From assembly GCA_017398125.1 (NCBI GenBank), contig JAFQHE010000035.1, forward strand, positions 1-64,000: 64,000 nt of DNA, given 5' to 3'. The notes beneath the pieces are model-generated. The model was not told where the DNA came from. It saw only the letters and a program-made list of their open reading frames with translations, and did not search any database. The DNA comes from Bacteroidales bacterium. GTDB lineage: Bacteria; Bacteroidota; Bacteroidia; Bacteroidales; UBA932. The position numbers and the translations under genes were made by a program. Of this stretch, positions 34,158 to 42,826 are shown piece after piece; the stretch's first letter is position 1; each line of letters starts with the position of its first letter.

Positions 34158-35129
34158 CTATCTTACAAGTCTTGAAAAGACACTCAACGGAATTGCCTTT
34201 CCAAACTTGTCCCTCAACACCAACTCTCCAAATCCCAAATGGGTCTCTCCCGGTGCAACACTCTTCGGCCCGAGCGGGTCATCCATAACCTTAACCTCCT
34301 TGAACCCGAATGCGGTCCTTACAGCGGTGTCTGCCAAAAGTGCGGAGTAGCCGTTTGAATAGAGATTGAGTACCATGAAGGCATCTTCAGGGGCAACTAT
34401 TTTTGCGCAGTTCTGGAGGAGTTCAAAAAGGAGTTCGTCAAGTTTCCACTTCTCTCCGTCGGGACCATGGCCATAGGCTGGCGGATCAAGGATAAGGCCA
34501 TTATACTGTTTGCCGCGCTTAACCTCGCGCTTTACAAACTTGAGGGCATCCTCAACCACCCATCTTATATTGTCGAGGCCGCTGCTCTCCATATTTCCTT
34601 TAGCCCAGGTAACTACCTGGCGTACAGAATCAAGATGCGTTGTATCCGCTCCTGCGCAGCGTGCTGCCAACGAAGCCGCTCCTGTATAGGCAAAGAGATT
34701 GAGCACCTTTGGAAGTTCCTGTTTGCCGCTCTCTTTGAATTTTTTCACAAGCCGGCTGCTCTGCGAGTGTATGAAGTTCCAGTTTGGAGCCTGCTCGGGA
34801 AATACACCCACATGCTTGAAAGATGTAAGTCCAAGTCTCAACTTGAAGTCAAGGTCCTTGGCACCATATTTTATATACCATTGGTCAGGCATCTTCTTGA
34901 GCATCTTCCATGTGCCGCTATCCTCCTTGCCTGATTTGCCAAAACCGGCTCCTGTAACAAAACGGGTATGGGCCATGCGGTCCCACTCACCGGCCGACAA
35001 ACTTTTGTCCCATAAAGCCTTTGGCTCGGGACGGGCAAGCACAAACTGGCCAAAACGCTCCAATTTCTCAAAGTTTCCCGAATCAATCAACTCATAATCT
35101 TTCCAATTTTGCGGAGATTGCAACAACAT
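34158..35129 (-). CDS. Class I SAM-dependent methyltransferase (RlmI/RlmK-like)
   Basis: Residues about 135-310 form the Rossmann methyltransferase: VLNLFAYTGAASLAARCAGA (SAM-binding), HLDSVRQVVTWAKGN, and the catalytic-type LILDPPAYGHGPDGEKW. The arrangement resembles the 23S rRNA methyltransferases RlmI and RlmK, without the N-terminal PUA domain of RlmI. Substrate is most likely rRNA, not proven. The frame extends 12 codons further up, but a TATCTTTG box at 35174-35181 (minus) would put transcription start near that upstream ATG (35165), so the ATG at 35129 is preferred (323 aa). It is divergent from pgk. Confidence 0.82.
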   Translation of the reverse strand: MLLQSPQNWKDYELIDSGNFEKLERFGQFVLARPEPKALWDKSLSAGEWDRMAHTRFVTGAGFGKSGKEDSGTWKMLKKMPDQWYIKYGAKDLDFKLRLGLTSFKHVGVFPEQAPNWNFIHSQSSRLVKKFKESGKQELPKVLNLFAYTGAASLAARCAGADTTHLDSVRQVVTWAKGNMESSGLDNIRWVVEDALKFVKREVKRGKQYNGLILDPPAYGHGPDGEKWKLDELLFELLQNCAKIVAPEDAFMVLNLYSNGYSALLADTAVRTAFGFKEVKVMDDPLGPKSVAPGETHLGFGELVLRDKFGKAIPLSVFSRLVR

Positions 35130-35173
35130 ACGCCAAGATTTTTTGTTTTTAAATGGTATAAGCAATAAAACTT

Positions 35174-35203
35174 CAAAGATAGTTTAAAAAATTATTACTT
35201 TTG
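35174..35203. promoter_or_regulatory. Divergent -7 elements for the methyltransferase and pgk
   Basis: Minus-strand TATCTTTG at 35174-35181 (towards the methyltransferase) and plus-strand TACTTTTG at 35196-35203 (33 bases before the pgk ATG). TTTG boxes are not well conserved. Confidence 0.45.
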
Positions 35204-35235
35204 CATCCGAATTTAGAATTATAAAATTTGTGGTT

Positions 35236-36492
35236 ATGCAACAAAGTATTGACACTTACAATTTCAAGGGCAAAAAGGCAATCGCACGTGTTGACTTTAA
35301 TGTTCCTCTAAACGAGCAGTTCCAAATTACAGATGACACCAGAATCAGGGCTGCTGTCCCAACAATGAAGAAAGTATTGGCAGAGGGTGGTTCACTTATC
35401 CTTATGTCTCACCTCGGCAGACCAAAAGGAGTAACAGAGAAATACTCTCTAAAACATATCATCTACAGAATTGAAGAACTTTTGGGCGTAAAGGTAAAAT
35501 TTGCAAATGACTGTATGGCTGCCGACGAGGAGGTCAAGAACCTTCAGCCTGGCGAGGTCCTTCTACTTGAGAACTTGCGTTTCTATGCAGAGGAGGAGGG
35601 CAAACCACGCGGTTTGGCAGAGGATGCTACAGACGAGGAGAAGAAAGAGGCTAAAGCAAAAGTAAAAGAGAGCCAGAAAGAGTTTGTGAAAAAACTTGCT
35701 TCTTACGCAGATTGCTATATCAACGACGCATTCGGTACAGCACACCGCGCTCACGCTTCAACAGCACTTATTGCAAAATATTTCCCTAATGACAAGATGT
35801 TCGGTTACATCATGGAGGGTGAGATCAAGGCTATTGACAAAGTGCTTCACAATGGCGAGCATCCTGTAACTGCAATTGTTGGTGGTGCAAAAGTTTCATC
35901 AAAGATCGGTATCATAGAGCATCTTTTTGATGTTGTAGACAACATGATCATTGGTGGCGGTATGGTCTACACATTTGTAAAGGCTCAAGGCGGAAAGATT
36001 GGCAACTCACTATGCGAGGATGACCAGATGGAACTTGCTTTGAACATTATGAAAAAAGCAGAAGAGAAGGGTGTAAAACTATACTTCTCTAAAGAGGTTG
36101 TTATTGCAGATGCATTCTCCAATGATGCCAATACCCAAATAGTAAGCAACTTTGAGATTCCTGACGGCTGGGAGGGAATGGATGCCGCTCCTTCTACTCT
36201 AAAAGAGTGGGAAGAGGTTCTTATGAACTCAAAAACCATTCTTTGGAATGGTCCTGTAGGCGTATTTGAGATGCCGGCATTTGCAAAAGGTACAAACTAC
36301 ATTGCTGAGATTCTTGCAAAAGTTACCCAGGAGAAGGGCGCATTTACCCTTGTTGGTGGCGGTGACTCTGTTGCTGCTGTAACCCAAATGGGCTATGCAG
36401 ACAAAGTAAGTTACGTTTCAACCGGCGGTGGCGCAATGCTTGAGTACCTTGAGGGTATTGAACTTCCTGGTATCAAAGCAATCAGAGAGTAA
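35236..36492 (+). CDS. pgk: Phosphoglycerate kinase
   Basis: Glycolytic enzyme interconverting 1,3-bisphosphoglycerate + ADP and 3-phosphoglycerate + ATP. N-domain substrate motifs are [35 protein letters not shown] and the [10 protein letters not shown] loop; in the C-domain the ATP-site [19 protein letters not shown] and GGGDSVAAV. The start is the ATG at 35236 rather than the in-frame GTG six bases earlier; 418 aa. A charged insertion [24 protein letters not shown] (about 133-155) is the expected variable loop. Strong terminator downstream. Confidence 0.97.
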   Translation: MQQSIDTYNFKGKKAIARVDFNVPLNEQFQITDDTRIRAAVPTMKKVLAEGGSLILMSHLGRPKGVTEKYSLKHIIYRIEELLGVKVKFANDCMAADEEVKNLQPGEVLLLENLRFYAEEEGKPRGLAEDATDEEKKEAKAKVKESQKEFVKKLASYADCYINDAFGTAHRAHASTALIAKYFPNDKMFGYIMEGEIKAIDKVLHNGEHPVTAIVGGAKVSSKIGIIEHLFDVVDNMIIGGGMVYTFVKAQGGKIGNSLCEDDQMELALNIMKKAEEKGVKLYFSKEVVIADAFSNDANTQIVSNFEIPDGWEGMDAAPSTLKEWEEVLMNSKTILWNGPVGVFEMPAFAKGTNYIAEILAKVTQEKGAFTLVGGGDSVAAVTQMGYADKVSYVSTGGGAMLEYLEGIELPGIKAIRE

Positions 36493-36527
36493 ACGTATAT
36501 TAGGGGAATAACACCCTGCAGATAAAC

Positions 36528-36568
36528 AAGGAGGAAGATCCACAGATTGCGGCTCTTCCTCCTTTTAC
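36528..36568 (+). terminator. Terminator of pgk
   Basis: AAGGAGGAAGA / TCTTCCTCCTT stem around a 15-base loop, followed by TTACTTTTC. The stem and its T-rich exit favour the plus strand. Confidence 0.85.
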
Positions 36569-36609
36569 TTTTCATTCAAGTTCCTTGCTGCAAACAACTG
36601 CCGATGGAA

Positions 36610-37647
36610 CTATTTCAACGTCACCACTATAAGCACCGGATTGCTCTCTTCTGTGAGTTGTGCGGCAACGGCTTTCATTTTTGGAGAGTTGAATTGCCCG
36701 GCCCAATCTATAAATGTTATTGCATCTACAAGTTGGTACATCTTGTTTTGAGTAGTGAGTGAGGGCCAAAATGGGACTCCGTTATCAAGATCATTAGTAA
36801 AACCATCCAATGGAAGCGACTCCTCTGTTTTTATGGCTGTCGTCTTGCCGGTATTTTTATCATAGACCATCTCGCAAACCATCTGACGTTTAGATAGATT
36901 CGGAAATGCTTTAAAGAAATAGAGAGTTTCAAACAGAATAAATCTATCTGTTTCTGCGTAGGTGCTTGCTCTTAACATAACTTTTCTATCTTTTGGCAAG
37001 GTTGCACTGTAGTTACCAAAATCAAAGATGTATCTTACTTCACCATTAATGCTTCTAACAGTGTCTGAACCTACATTGGTAATAGATGGTATCTTGTAAT
37101 AAGAATAAATATTAGGTTTATTCTTGCCAATTGCATAGATTTCACTTTCTTCATCAGTAAACTCACTTTTTCTCTTTTCTGATATACAATTGCCGTCCAA
37201 ATCAAAAGTTATCAATTTACCTCCATCAAATACATCTATCTGCTCTTTCTGATGTACACTCAATGAGATGTCATTCATTAATCTTGCATACTCTCCAGGT
37301 CCATTGCCAGTAGTGCCGATTCCATTAAGGAAAACGCCATCACTCGAGAACCTGAAACAAGCAGGACTTTTTGAACTCATCATTTCACGGCATAAAAGGA
37401 TATCATCTCCTACAGCCCTCAATTTTAATGATTCCGGACCTGGCAACATTACAGAACTATCAGCAGCAAGTGCTATATAATCTATGTCTGAGGCATATTT
37501 ACTCAATAATATCTCCTCACTGTTTGATAACACTAATGCATCTTTCAGCGGAATTACATTAATGGCATCGGCATTTTTATTCTGACATCCGCAGAAAATA
37601 AAGAAAAAAAGGATATACGTAATGAAAATATGTCTACTATGTTTCAT
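36610..37647 (-). CDS. BF3164-like six-bladed beta-propeller lipoprotein (copy 2)
   Basis: Lipobox IFCGC (Cys21) after a hydrophobic leader. The family opening LLSKYASDIDYIALAADSSVMLPGPESLKL closely matches copy 1 (SVMLPGVKDLQI), and the FSSDGVFLNGIGTTGNGPGEYARL blade is conserved. The last 27 codons (36611-36691) are identical at the DNA level to those of copy 3. Function unknown; a surface or periplasmic location is inferred from the lipid anchor. It follows a broken Cys-rich peptide gene by 12 bases and copy 3 by about 290, so the three are likely one transcript. Confidence 0.8.
   Translation of the reverse strand: MKHSRHIFITYILFFFIFCGCQNKNADAINVIPLKDALVLSNSEEILLSKYASDIDYIALAADSSVMLPGPESLKLRAVGDDILLCREMMSSKSPACFRFSSDGVFLNGIGTTGNGPGEYARLMNDISLSVHQKEQIDVFDGGKLITFDLDGNCISEKRKSEFTDEESEIYAIGKNKPNIYSYYKIPSITNVGSDTVRSINGEVRYIFDFGNYSATLPKDRKVMLRASTYAETDRFILFETLYFFKAFPNLSKRQMVCEMVYDKNTGKTTAIKTEESLPLDGFTNDLDNGVPFWPSLTTQNKMYQLVDAITFIDWAGQFNSPKMKAVAAQLTEESNPVLIVVTLK
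36611..36691 (-). repeat. 81-bp identical 3' end shared with propeller copy 3
   Basis: Identical base for base to 37941-38021. It encodes the C-terminal tail of propeller copies 2 and 3 (KMKAVAAQLTEESNPVLIV and the last residues). Confidence 0.95.
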
Positions 37648-37659
37648 AGTTATTACTAT

Positions 37660-37913
37660 TTATTTACTTCCAGAACAAACACCCGTTTCATCAAACCATA
37701 TACTTTCACAATAATCACAATGGCAAATCACTCCGTCCTCCGTGTGCCAATGATCTACAACAGCAACACCACAAATAGCGCAAGGAATATCTACAATCTC
37801 ACATTTTTCTTCATCCGGGGCAATTCATCTTTTGCCATTCCAAAATAAGACACGAATGATAATGATAAAATTACAAAAAAATAAGAATCCTCCATAAAAT
37901 ATTTCACTAACAT
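37660..37913 (-). pseudogene. Frameshifted small Cys-rich secreted peptide
   Basis: On the minus strand an ATG at 37913 opens a frame with a hydrophobic leader (MLVKYFMEDSYFFVILSLSF, then VSYFGMAKDELP) that stops soon after. In the next frame, from the run of four C residues (plus 37817-37820), the sequence continues as PDEEKCEIVDIPCAICGVAV, VDHWHTEDGVICHCDYC and ESIWFDETGVCSGSK, then TAA at 37660. The second frame has no start of its own. Joined by a -1 shift, this would give an ~84-residue secreted peptide with CxxC and CxCxxC clusters. NVEALA-type or zinc-ribbon peptides are possible relatives; I cannot decide. It could be a true pseudogene, a programmed shift, or an assembly error of one base. 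Confidence 0.6.
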
Positions 37914-37939
37914 TAGTTGAGACTAAAATTCTTGGACAT

Positions 37940-39109
37940 TTATTTCAACGTCACCACTATAAGCACCGGATTGCTCTCTTCTGTGAGTTGTGCGGCAACG
38001 GCTTTCATTTTTGGAGAGTTGCCCAGATTTGCCACCTCCTTGAAATGGGCTGCCGGCACTATCTGATACATCTTCTTGCCATCTGAATATGAGGGGAGAA
38101 AAGGTGCGCCATCATCAATATCATTCTTGAATCCATACATCAGCCTGTACTTGGAATCATGCAACAGGGCTGTTGCCCTTTTTTCTCTCTTGTCAAATAC
38201 AATTTTGGCTGAAGATGATTTTTCAGGAACAACTATATTTTTGAAATAATCTGCGAACAGCGATGTGGGGAATGATACAGGAATCATAATAAAACTCTCT
38301 GTTTCAAATATGAAATTTCCATTAGGCAGATTCCCCTTCCAATTGTCCCAGCATAAAGACAACAGCGGTTTCTTAACATTTTCCTGAACAGCAAACAGAG
38401 TATCCACCGCTGCATTTACAAGACGCAAGGAGTCACCAAAGGAATATATAAAGTTCCGCTGTCTCATTTGAATACTTCTACCTCCCATATCCAAAGAGGT
38501 TACAGATGTATTTCCTGCTTCAATCTTATGCAATTCACACCCCAAAGAGTCTGTAACTACAATTTTCTGCAACACCTCATTGTTTTCTCCAATATGTCCC
38601 AAAAGAAAAGCATACCTGTTGTCATTGAGGCACTCAAGATCGTCTATCCTTGATTCTGATATAATTTCCCCTACTGCCCCATTATCATCATATATAACCG
38701 TTTTATTATGCCCTGCCACAAAAATTCTGTTTCTCCCGCCAACTCCTTTTCCGTCACGCACAATGCCATAATGCTCCAGAAAAGTGTACTCTCCAGGGCC
38801 CCTTCCCCTCTTGCCAATTCTTCCTATATACTTTCCGTCGGCACTGAATCTGGCAACATCATTTGAATGACCAATGGCCGACACATAGAAATTCAATCCG
38901 TCTGATTTGACACTGTTTGCCATAATAACAGATTCCGCATTGGTTTCCAGCGGTATATACTCAATATCAGACGCATACTTGCTCAGATTAATGGTTTCGC
39001 CCGATTTCAGGAGTTCATTCACAGAGATTACCGGCAAACCCTCCCTGCAATCCCTTTGGCTGCAGGCAACCAGCAAAAACAGGATTGCCGCTATAAAAAC
39101 TTTCTTCAT
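37940..39109 (-). CDS. BF3164-like six-bladed beta-propeller lipoprotein (copy 3)
   Basis: The start is moved to the ATG at 39109, giving MKKVFIAAILFLLVACSQ with lipobox LLVAC; the 17 codons above it do not look like a signal peptide. The mature protein (about 373 aa) has NLSKYASDIEYIPLETNAE, FSADGKYIGRIGKRGRGPGEYTFL and the shared C-terminal tail. It is more distant from copies 1 and 2 in the middle than at the two ends. Function unknown. Position upstream of the Cys-rich peptide and copy 2, and about 100 bases downstream of frr, suggests a small lipoprotein operon. Confidence 0.8.
   Translation of the reverse strand: MKKVFIAAILFLLVACSQRDCREGLPVISVNELLKSGETINLSKYASDIEYIPLETNAESVIMANSVKSDGLNFYVSAIGHSNDVARFSADGKYIGRIGKRGRGPGEYTFLEHYGIVRDGKGVGGRNRIFVAGHNKTVIYDDNGAVGEIISESRIDDLECLNDNRYAFLLGHIGENNEVLQKIVVTDSLGCELHKIEAGNTSVTSLDMGGRSIQMRQRNFIYSFGDSLRLVNAAVDTLFAVQENVKKPLLSLCWDNWKGNLPNGNFIFETESFIMIPVSFPTSLFADYFKNIVVPEKSSSAKIVFDKREKRATALLHDSKYRLMYGFKNDIDDGAPFLPSYSDGKKMYQIVPAAHFKEVANLGNSPKMKAVAAQLTEESNPVLIVVTLK
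37941..38021 (-). repeat. 81-bp identical 3' end shared with propeller copy 2
   Basis: Exact match to 36611-36691; similarity falls away abruptly upstream of it. Confidence 0.95.
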
Positions 39110-39213
39110 GACATTATAAAAAAGGAGAAAGGGTGTAGGTTGAATATACACAATACACAACTCACACCCCCTTAATAAATTCTTTTAAAAAGAGATCAAC
39201 ACGTAACCACGCA

Positions 39214-39780
39214 CTATACGGTCATAATCTCTTTCTCTTTTGCTGCAATGATCTCATCAATCTTCTTGTTGAAACCGTCGGTCTCTTTCTGGATTGTAGC
39301 CTCAGCATCTTTGCAAACATCCTCAGGAAGACCTTCCTTCTGGAATTTCTTGTGTGCATCAACAACATCCCTGCGGGCATTCCTTACGCTTACTTTAGCG
39401 GTCTCGCCTGCAGCCTTTGCCTGTTTTACAAGCTCTTTTCTTCTATCCTCTGTAAGTGCAGGAATATTGATTCTTATCTGCTCACCGTTGTTTTGAGGTG
39501 TGAAGCCCAAGTTTGCATCCATAATTGCCTTCTCAATCGCAGGAATCATCTTTTTCTCCCAAGGCTGGATAGTGATGGTCTTTGCATCTGGTGTATTGAT
39601 GCTTGCAACCTGAGGTACAGGTGTTGGAGAACCATAGTAATCTACCATAACCTGATTGAAAACTGCAGGGTTTGCCTTACCTGCCCTGAAATTTCTCAAC
39701 TCCTCCTCCAAATGGGCAATAGCCTTGTTCATTTTCTCTTTTGCCTGAGCAATACAATCTTTTGAAACGCTTAATTCCAT
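39214..39780 (-). CDS. frr: Ribosome recycling factor
   Basis: Splits post-termination ribosomes together with EF-G. Full-length [32 protein letters not shown], the hinge, [36 protein letters not shown] and [13 protein letters not shown]. Length 188 is normal. It follows pyrH, the usual arrangement; tsf and rpsB do not accompany them. The pyrH-frr gap contains an inverted pair of the 9-mer. Confidence 0.97.
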   Translation of the reverse strand: MELSVSKDCIAQAKEKMNKAIAHLEEELRNFRAGKANPAVFNQVMVDYYGSPTPVPQVASINTPDAKTITIQPWEKKMIPAIEKAIMDANLGFTPQNNGEQIRINIPALTEDRRKELVKQAKAAGETAKVSVRNARRDVVDAHKKFQKEGLPEDVCKDAEATIQKETDGFNKKIDEIIAAKEKEIMTV

Positions 39781-39819
39781 AGTATAAATATTTTTAATTA
39801 TTGATTTCCTCTTTTTGCC

Positions 39820-39838
39820 TCCCGACAGCCTGTCGGGA
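39820..39838. repeat. Inverted pair of the 9-mer (TCCCGACAG-C-CTGTCGGGA)
   Basis: Two copies of the 9-mer separated by one base form a perfect 19-base palindrome in the 75-base pyrH-frr gap. It is not followed by a T run, so it is not a typical intrinsic terminator. Confidence 0.85.
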
Positions 39839-39855
39839 TTAAAACCCTTACCTTC

Positions 39856-40563
39856 CTACAAAGTTACAAGGGTTCCTATCTGCTCACCCTCCATTACCTT
39901 AAGCAGGTTGCCAGGTGTATCCATATCAAATACCATAATAGGGCACTTGTTCTCCTTGCAAAGGGTAAATGCAGTAAGATCCATAATTTTGAGGCCACGC
40001 GAATATACCTCATCAAATGTAATGGTATCAAATTTTACTGCTGTTGGATCCTTCTCAGGATCTGCTGTATAGATGCCGTCTACGCGGGTTCCTTTAAGCA
40101 GAAGGTCGGCCTCAATCTCACAGGCACGCAATGCCGCAGCCGAATCGGTTGTAAAGTAAGGGTTTCCTGTACCACCGGCAATGATTGCCACGCCACCCTT
40201 CTCCATTACCTCAACTGCCTTCTCCTTGGCATAGTAACGTGCCACAGGCTCCATCTGGATTGATGTGAAAACCTCTGCATCAACACCTGCAGATTTGATA
40301 TGCATTGAAAGTCCTATACTGTTTATTACTGTTGCAAGCATACCCATCTGGTCTCCCTTCACGCGGCTTACACCTTTGCCTACACCGCTCATGCCCCTGA
40401 ATATGTTGCCGCCTCCAATTACAATGGCTACCTGCACACCTTTTGATGCCACTGCGGCAATCTCCTTTGCATATTGCTGCATCATCTGGGGATCAAGACC
40501 CACTCCGGCCTCGCCTCCCAAACTTTCGCCGCTAAGTTTCAATAAAACTCTCCTGTATTTCAT
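39856..40563 (-). CDS. pyrH: UMP kinase
   Basis: Hexameric amino-acid-kinase-fold enzyme making UDP from UMP. MKYRRVLLKLSGESLGG starts the protein; further motifs are VIGGGNIFRG, GDQMGMLATVINSIG and GGTGNPYFTTDSAAALRA. The start at 40563 (235 aa) is chosen because TACTTTTG at 40615-40622 places transcription start below the longer frame's ATG (40617), and because family members begin at this point. First gene of pyrH-frr. Confidence 0.96.
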   Translation of the reverse strand: MKYRRVLLKLSGESLGGEAGVGLDPQMMQQYAKEIAAVASKGVQVAIVIGGGNIFRGMSGVGKGVSRVKGDQMGMLATVINSIGLSMHIKSAGVDAEVFTSIQMEPVARYYAKEKAVEVMEKGGVAIIAGGTGNPYFTTDSAAALRACEIEADLLLKGTRVDGIYTADPEKDPTAVKFDTITFDEVYSRGLKIMDLTAFTLCKENKCPIMVFDMDTPGNLLKVMEGEQIGTLVTL

Positions 40564-40614
40564 TTTTCGAAAAATTTCAACTAATTTTGACATGATTTGC
40601 TTGTTAAAGCCAAA

Positions 40615-40645
40615 CAAAAGTAGCCAAATATTATGATAATTGCAA
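40615..40645 (-). promoter_or_regulatory. Promoter of pyrH-frr
   Basis: Minus-strand TTG (40643-40645), 20-base spacer and TACTTTTG (40615-40622). It gives a leader of about 45 bases to the pyrH ATG. Confidence 0.6.
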
Positions 40646-40654
40646 CTAAGAGTA

Positions 40655-40662
40655 TATCTTTG
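40655..40662 (+). promoter_or_regulatory. Candidate -7 element for sdhC
   Basis: TATCTTTG, 44 bases before the sdhC ATG, in the divergent pyrH-sdhC region; overlaps in space with the pyrH upstream box, so the two may compete. Confidence 0.45.
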
Positions 40663-40706
40663 CGTAACTATTTTGAAATATAATAATAAATAACTTAAAT
40701 AACGAT

Positions 40707-41378
40707 ATGGCTAATATCTTTACATCATCCATTGGAAAGAAACTTATAATGAGTATAAGTGGTCTGTTCCTGATTCTATTCTTGTTCATTCATGCATTTG
40801 TAAACGCATTGTCTCTAATCAGCGACGAGGCTTTCCAGGCTGGTTGCGAGTTTATGAGTTTGCCGATTGTAACCGTTATGGTTCCTGTACTTGCTGCAGG
40901 TTTCATCATTCACATTGTTTATGCGTTCATTCTTAACGCAATGAACCTAAAGGCACGCGGTCCTCAAAGATATGCTGTTGCAAACAAGGCTAAAACAGAC
41001 GATTGGGCTTCAAAGAATATGTTGGTACTTGGTATCATTGTTCTTGGCGCCTTGGCATTCCACCTTACTCACTTCTGGGCAAAGATGCAGTTGCCTGAGA
41101 TGATGGGCCAACATGCAGAGCAGGGTCCTGTTCTAATGTACCAGACATTCAAACCTCTTTGGGTTGTTATCGTTTACCTTGTATGGTTTGTTGCTTTGTG
41201 GCTACACATCAACCATGGTTTCTGGAGCGCACTTCACACCCTTGGTTTGAACAACAGCATCTGGATGAAACGCTGGAAAGTTGTAAGTTTGGTAGTTTCT
41301 ACAGTTCTTGTTGTAGTATTCATTGCTGTGGCACTTAAAGCACACTTCGTAGCAAACGGCTACTGCGGTTGCTGCTAA
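40707..41378 (+). CDS. sdhC: Succinate dehydrogenase/fumarate reductase cytochrome b558 subunit
   Basis: Membrane anchor binding haem and quinone, of the five-helix single-subunit b558 type used by Bacteroidetes. Five hydrophobic segments with conserved His (LFIHAFVNAL, HIVYAFILNA, LTHFWAK, LWLHINHGFWSALHTLG) can be seen; length 223 is standard. Unusually, a strong terminator follows within 40 bases and the next gene is convergent hemW, so the flavoprotein (SdhA/FrdA) and iron-sulfur (SdhB/FrdB) genes that normally follow are absent here. The final residues GYCGCC contain three Cys. Confidence 0.93.
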   Translation: MANIFTSSIGKKLIMSISGLFLILFLFIHAFVNALSLISDEAFQAGCEFMSLPIVTVMVPVLAAGFIIHIVYAFILNAMNLKARGPQRYAVANKAKTDDWASKNMLVLGIIVLGALAFHLTHFWAKMQLPEMMGQHAEQGPVLMYQTFKPLWVVIVYLVWFVALWLHINHGFWSALHTLGLNNSIWMKRWKVVSLVVSTVLVVVFIAVALKAHFVANGYCGCC

Positions 41379-41402
41379 TAAAGAGAATAATAATAAGTTA
41401 TG

Positions 41403-41431
41403 GAGAGCAGCCTTTGGCTGCTCTTTTTTTT
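41403..41431 (+). terminator. Terminator of sdhC
   Basis: AGAGCAGCC TTT GGCTGCTCT followed by eight T residues; textbook intrinsic terminator. Confidence 0.95.
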
Positions 41432-41441
41432 TAATTCCCAC

Positions 41442-42785
41442 TTACAGGAAAAGTTCCCTTATAATGGAATCGGAGACAAAGAGTTTGTCTGACGGAATAC
41501 GGATATTGTTGCCCTCCCTCACAAGAAGCCCTCTTCTTGCAAGACGGGCAATATCTGCCTCAATCTGCCCCAGCAGGGCAGCATCGAGCAACTCCAAAGA
41601 GAAGCCTGCACACTTGCGCAGTCCCAACATTATGGTTTCGTTAAAAATATCTGTAGCGGTGAGTTCTTCATACCCATTAACACGCTTGCATTTCAGCTCT
41701 CCACCCTGTTCTCCGCTCCGCCTGCCATTTGCGCTGCCATTATAATGATCACAATACACCTTCACTGACGGATTGTTCCAGATTCTCCTCGCCTGCACTG
41801 TGCCGGCCAAAGGAGCGGAACCACTCAAGACCTCGAAATTACCGGCCGCCGGGGCGCACTCTCCCGAAGCCAGAATGCCTGTATAGGAGTGAGCCGCAGG
41901 GCCAAGGCCAAGATAGGGTACCCCCTCCCAATATGAACTGTTATGCTTTGACCTGTAGCGACCATCCTCCGAATGGAGGGCAAAGTTTGAGATTTCATAC
42001 TGGTCATAACCGGCCTCTGCCAGCATAGACTGCAACCTCCGGTACTGGGCCTCACACTCTTCATCCGACAAGCCTGAATACTCGCCTTTTTTATACATCG
42101 CACCAAGAGCACTGCCAGGCTCAATACTCATCTGATATGCCGAAATATGCTGTGGTTTCAGCGATATAGCTTCCCTTATATTATACTCCCAATCCTCGTC
42201 AGAGAGCATTGCGTAGCCAAAAATAAGGTCAATACTTATATTGCTGATTCCAGCCTCACGCAATATGCCTACCGCCCTTTTACCCTCTGCCGCACTGTGC
42301 CTGCGGTTCATCCACGCAAGATGCTCATCCTTGAACGACTGCACGCCCATACTTACGCGGTTCACACCAAGCGACACAAGTCCGGCGGCATACTCGGGGG
42401 TTACATCATTGGGATTGACCTCAATTGTAAACTCCTCAATTTTATTGGCCCTCACTGCATCACACAGCGCACCTTCCGGCAGGACCAATCCAAAATTCTC
42501 CTTTACAGCCCCAACAACAGTGGCCAACTGCTCCAGTGACAAAACGGAAGGAGTTCCGCCACCAATATACAATGTGGTAACGGAACTCCCTCTATCTCCT
42601 GACAATTCTCTTCCGGCAAAACTTCTACCGCCATTAGCAGCATTGAAGAAATCTCTTCTTGCAAAGGCCTCTGCGCATAGCGCGTCAACAAACTTGTCAC
42701 GCAGGCCAAGTTGCTTTACAGAGTAGAAGTTGCAATATGTGCAGTACTGCGAACAGAATGGAATATGTATGTAGATTCCTGCCAC
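41442..42785 (-). CDS. hemW: HemW-type radical SAM protein (coproporphyrinogen oxidase-like)
   Basis: Radical SAM enzyme with the HemW cluster motif FCSQYCTYC (CxxxCxxC) near residue 10, followed by YIGGGTPSVLS and the FTIEVNPND, VNRVSMGVQSF and YEISNFA segments. HemW binds haem and delivers it to target proteins; true HemN has a further N-terminal part that this lacks. The protein is 447 aa against about 375-390 in relatives. The excess is in hydrophilic loops: about residues 47-68 (FFNAANGGRSFAGRELSGDR), 312-330 (ASGECAPAAGNFEVLSGSA) and 346-366 (NGSANGRRSGEQGGELKCKR). Core residues are intact. Confidence 0.88.
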   Translation of the reverse strand: MAGIYIHIPFCSQYCTYCNFYSVKQLGLRDKFVDALCAEAFARRDFFNAANGGRSFAGRELSGDRGSSVTTLYIGGGTPSVLSLEQLATVVGAVKENFGLVLPEGALCDAVRANKIEEFTIEVNPNDVTPEYAAGLVSLGVNRVSMGVQSFKDEHLAWMNRRHSAAEGKRAVGILREAGISNISIDLIFGYAMLSDEDWEYNIREAISLKPQHISAYQMSIEPGSALGAMYKKGEYSGLSDEECEAQYRRLQSMLAEAGYDQYEISNFALHSEDGRYRSKHNSSYWEGVPYLGLGPAAHSYTGILASGECAPAAGNFEVLSGSAPLAGTVQARRIWNNPSVKVYCDHYNGSANGRRSGEQGGELKCKRVNGYEELTATDIFNETIMLGLRKCAGFSLELLDAALLGQIEADIARLARRGLLVREGNNIRIPSDKLFVSDSIIRELFL

Positions 42786-42826
42786 AACTATCTGCCCCGG
42801 AAGTTAATGCAAACTCTTACAAAGAC

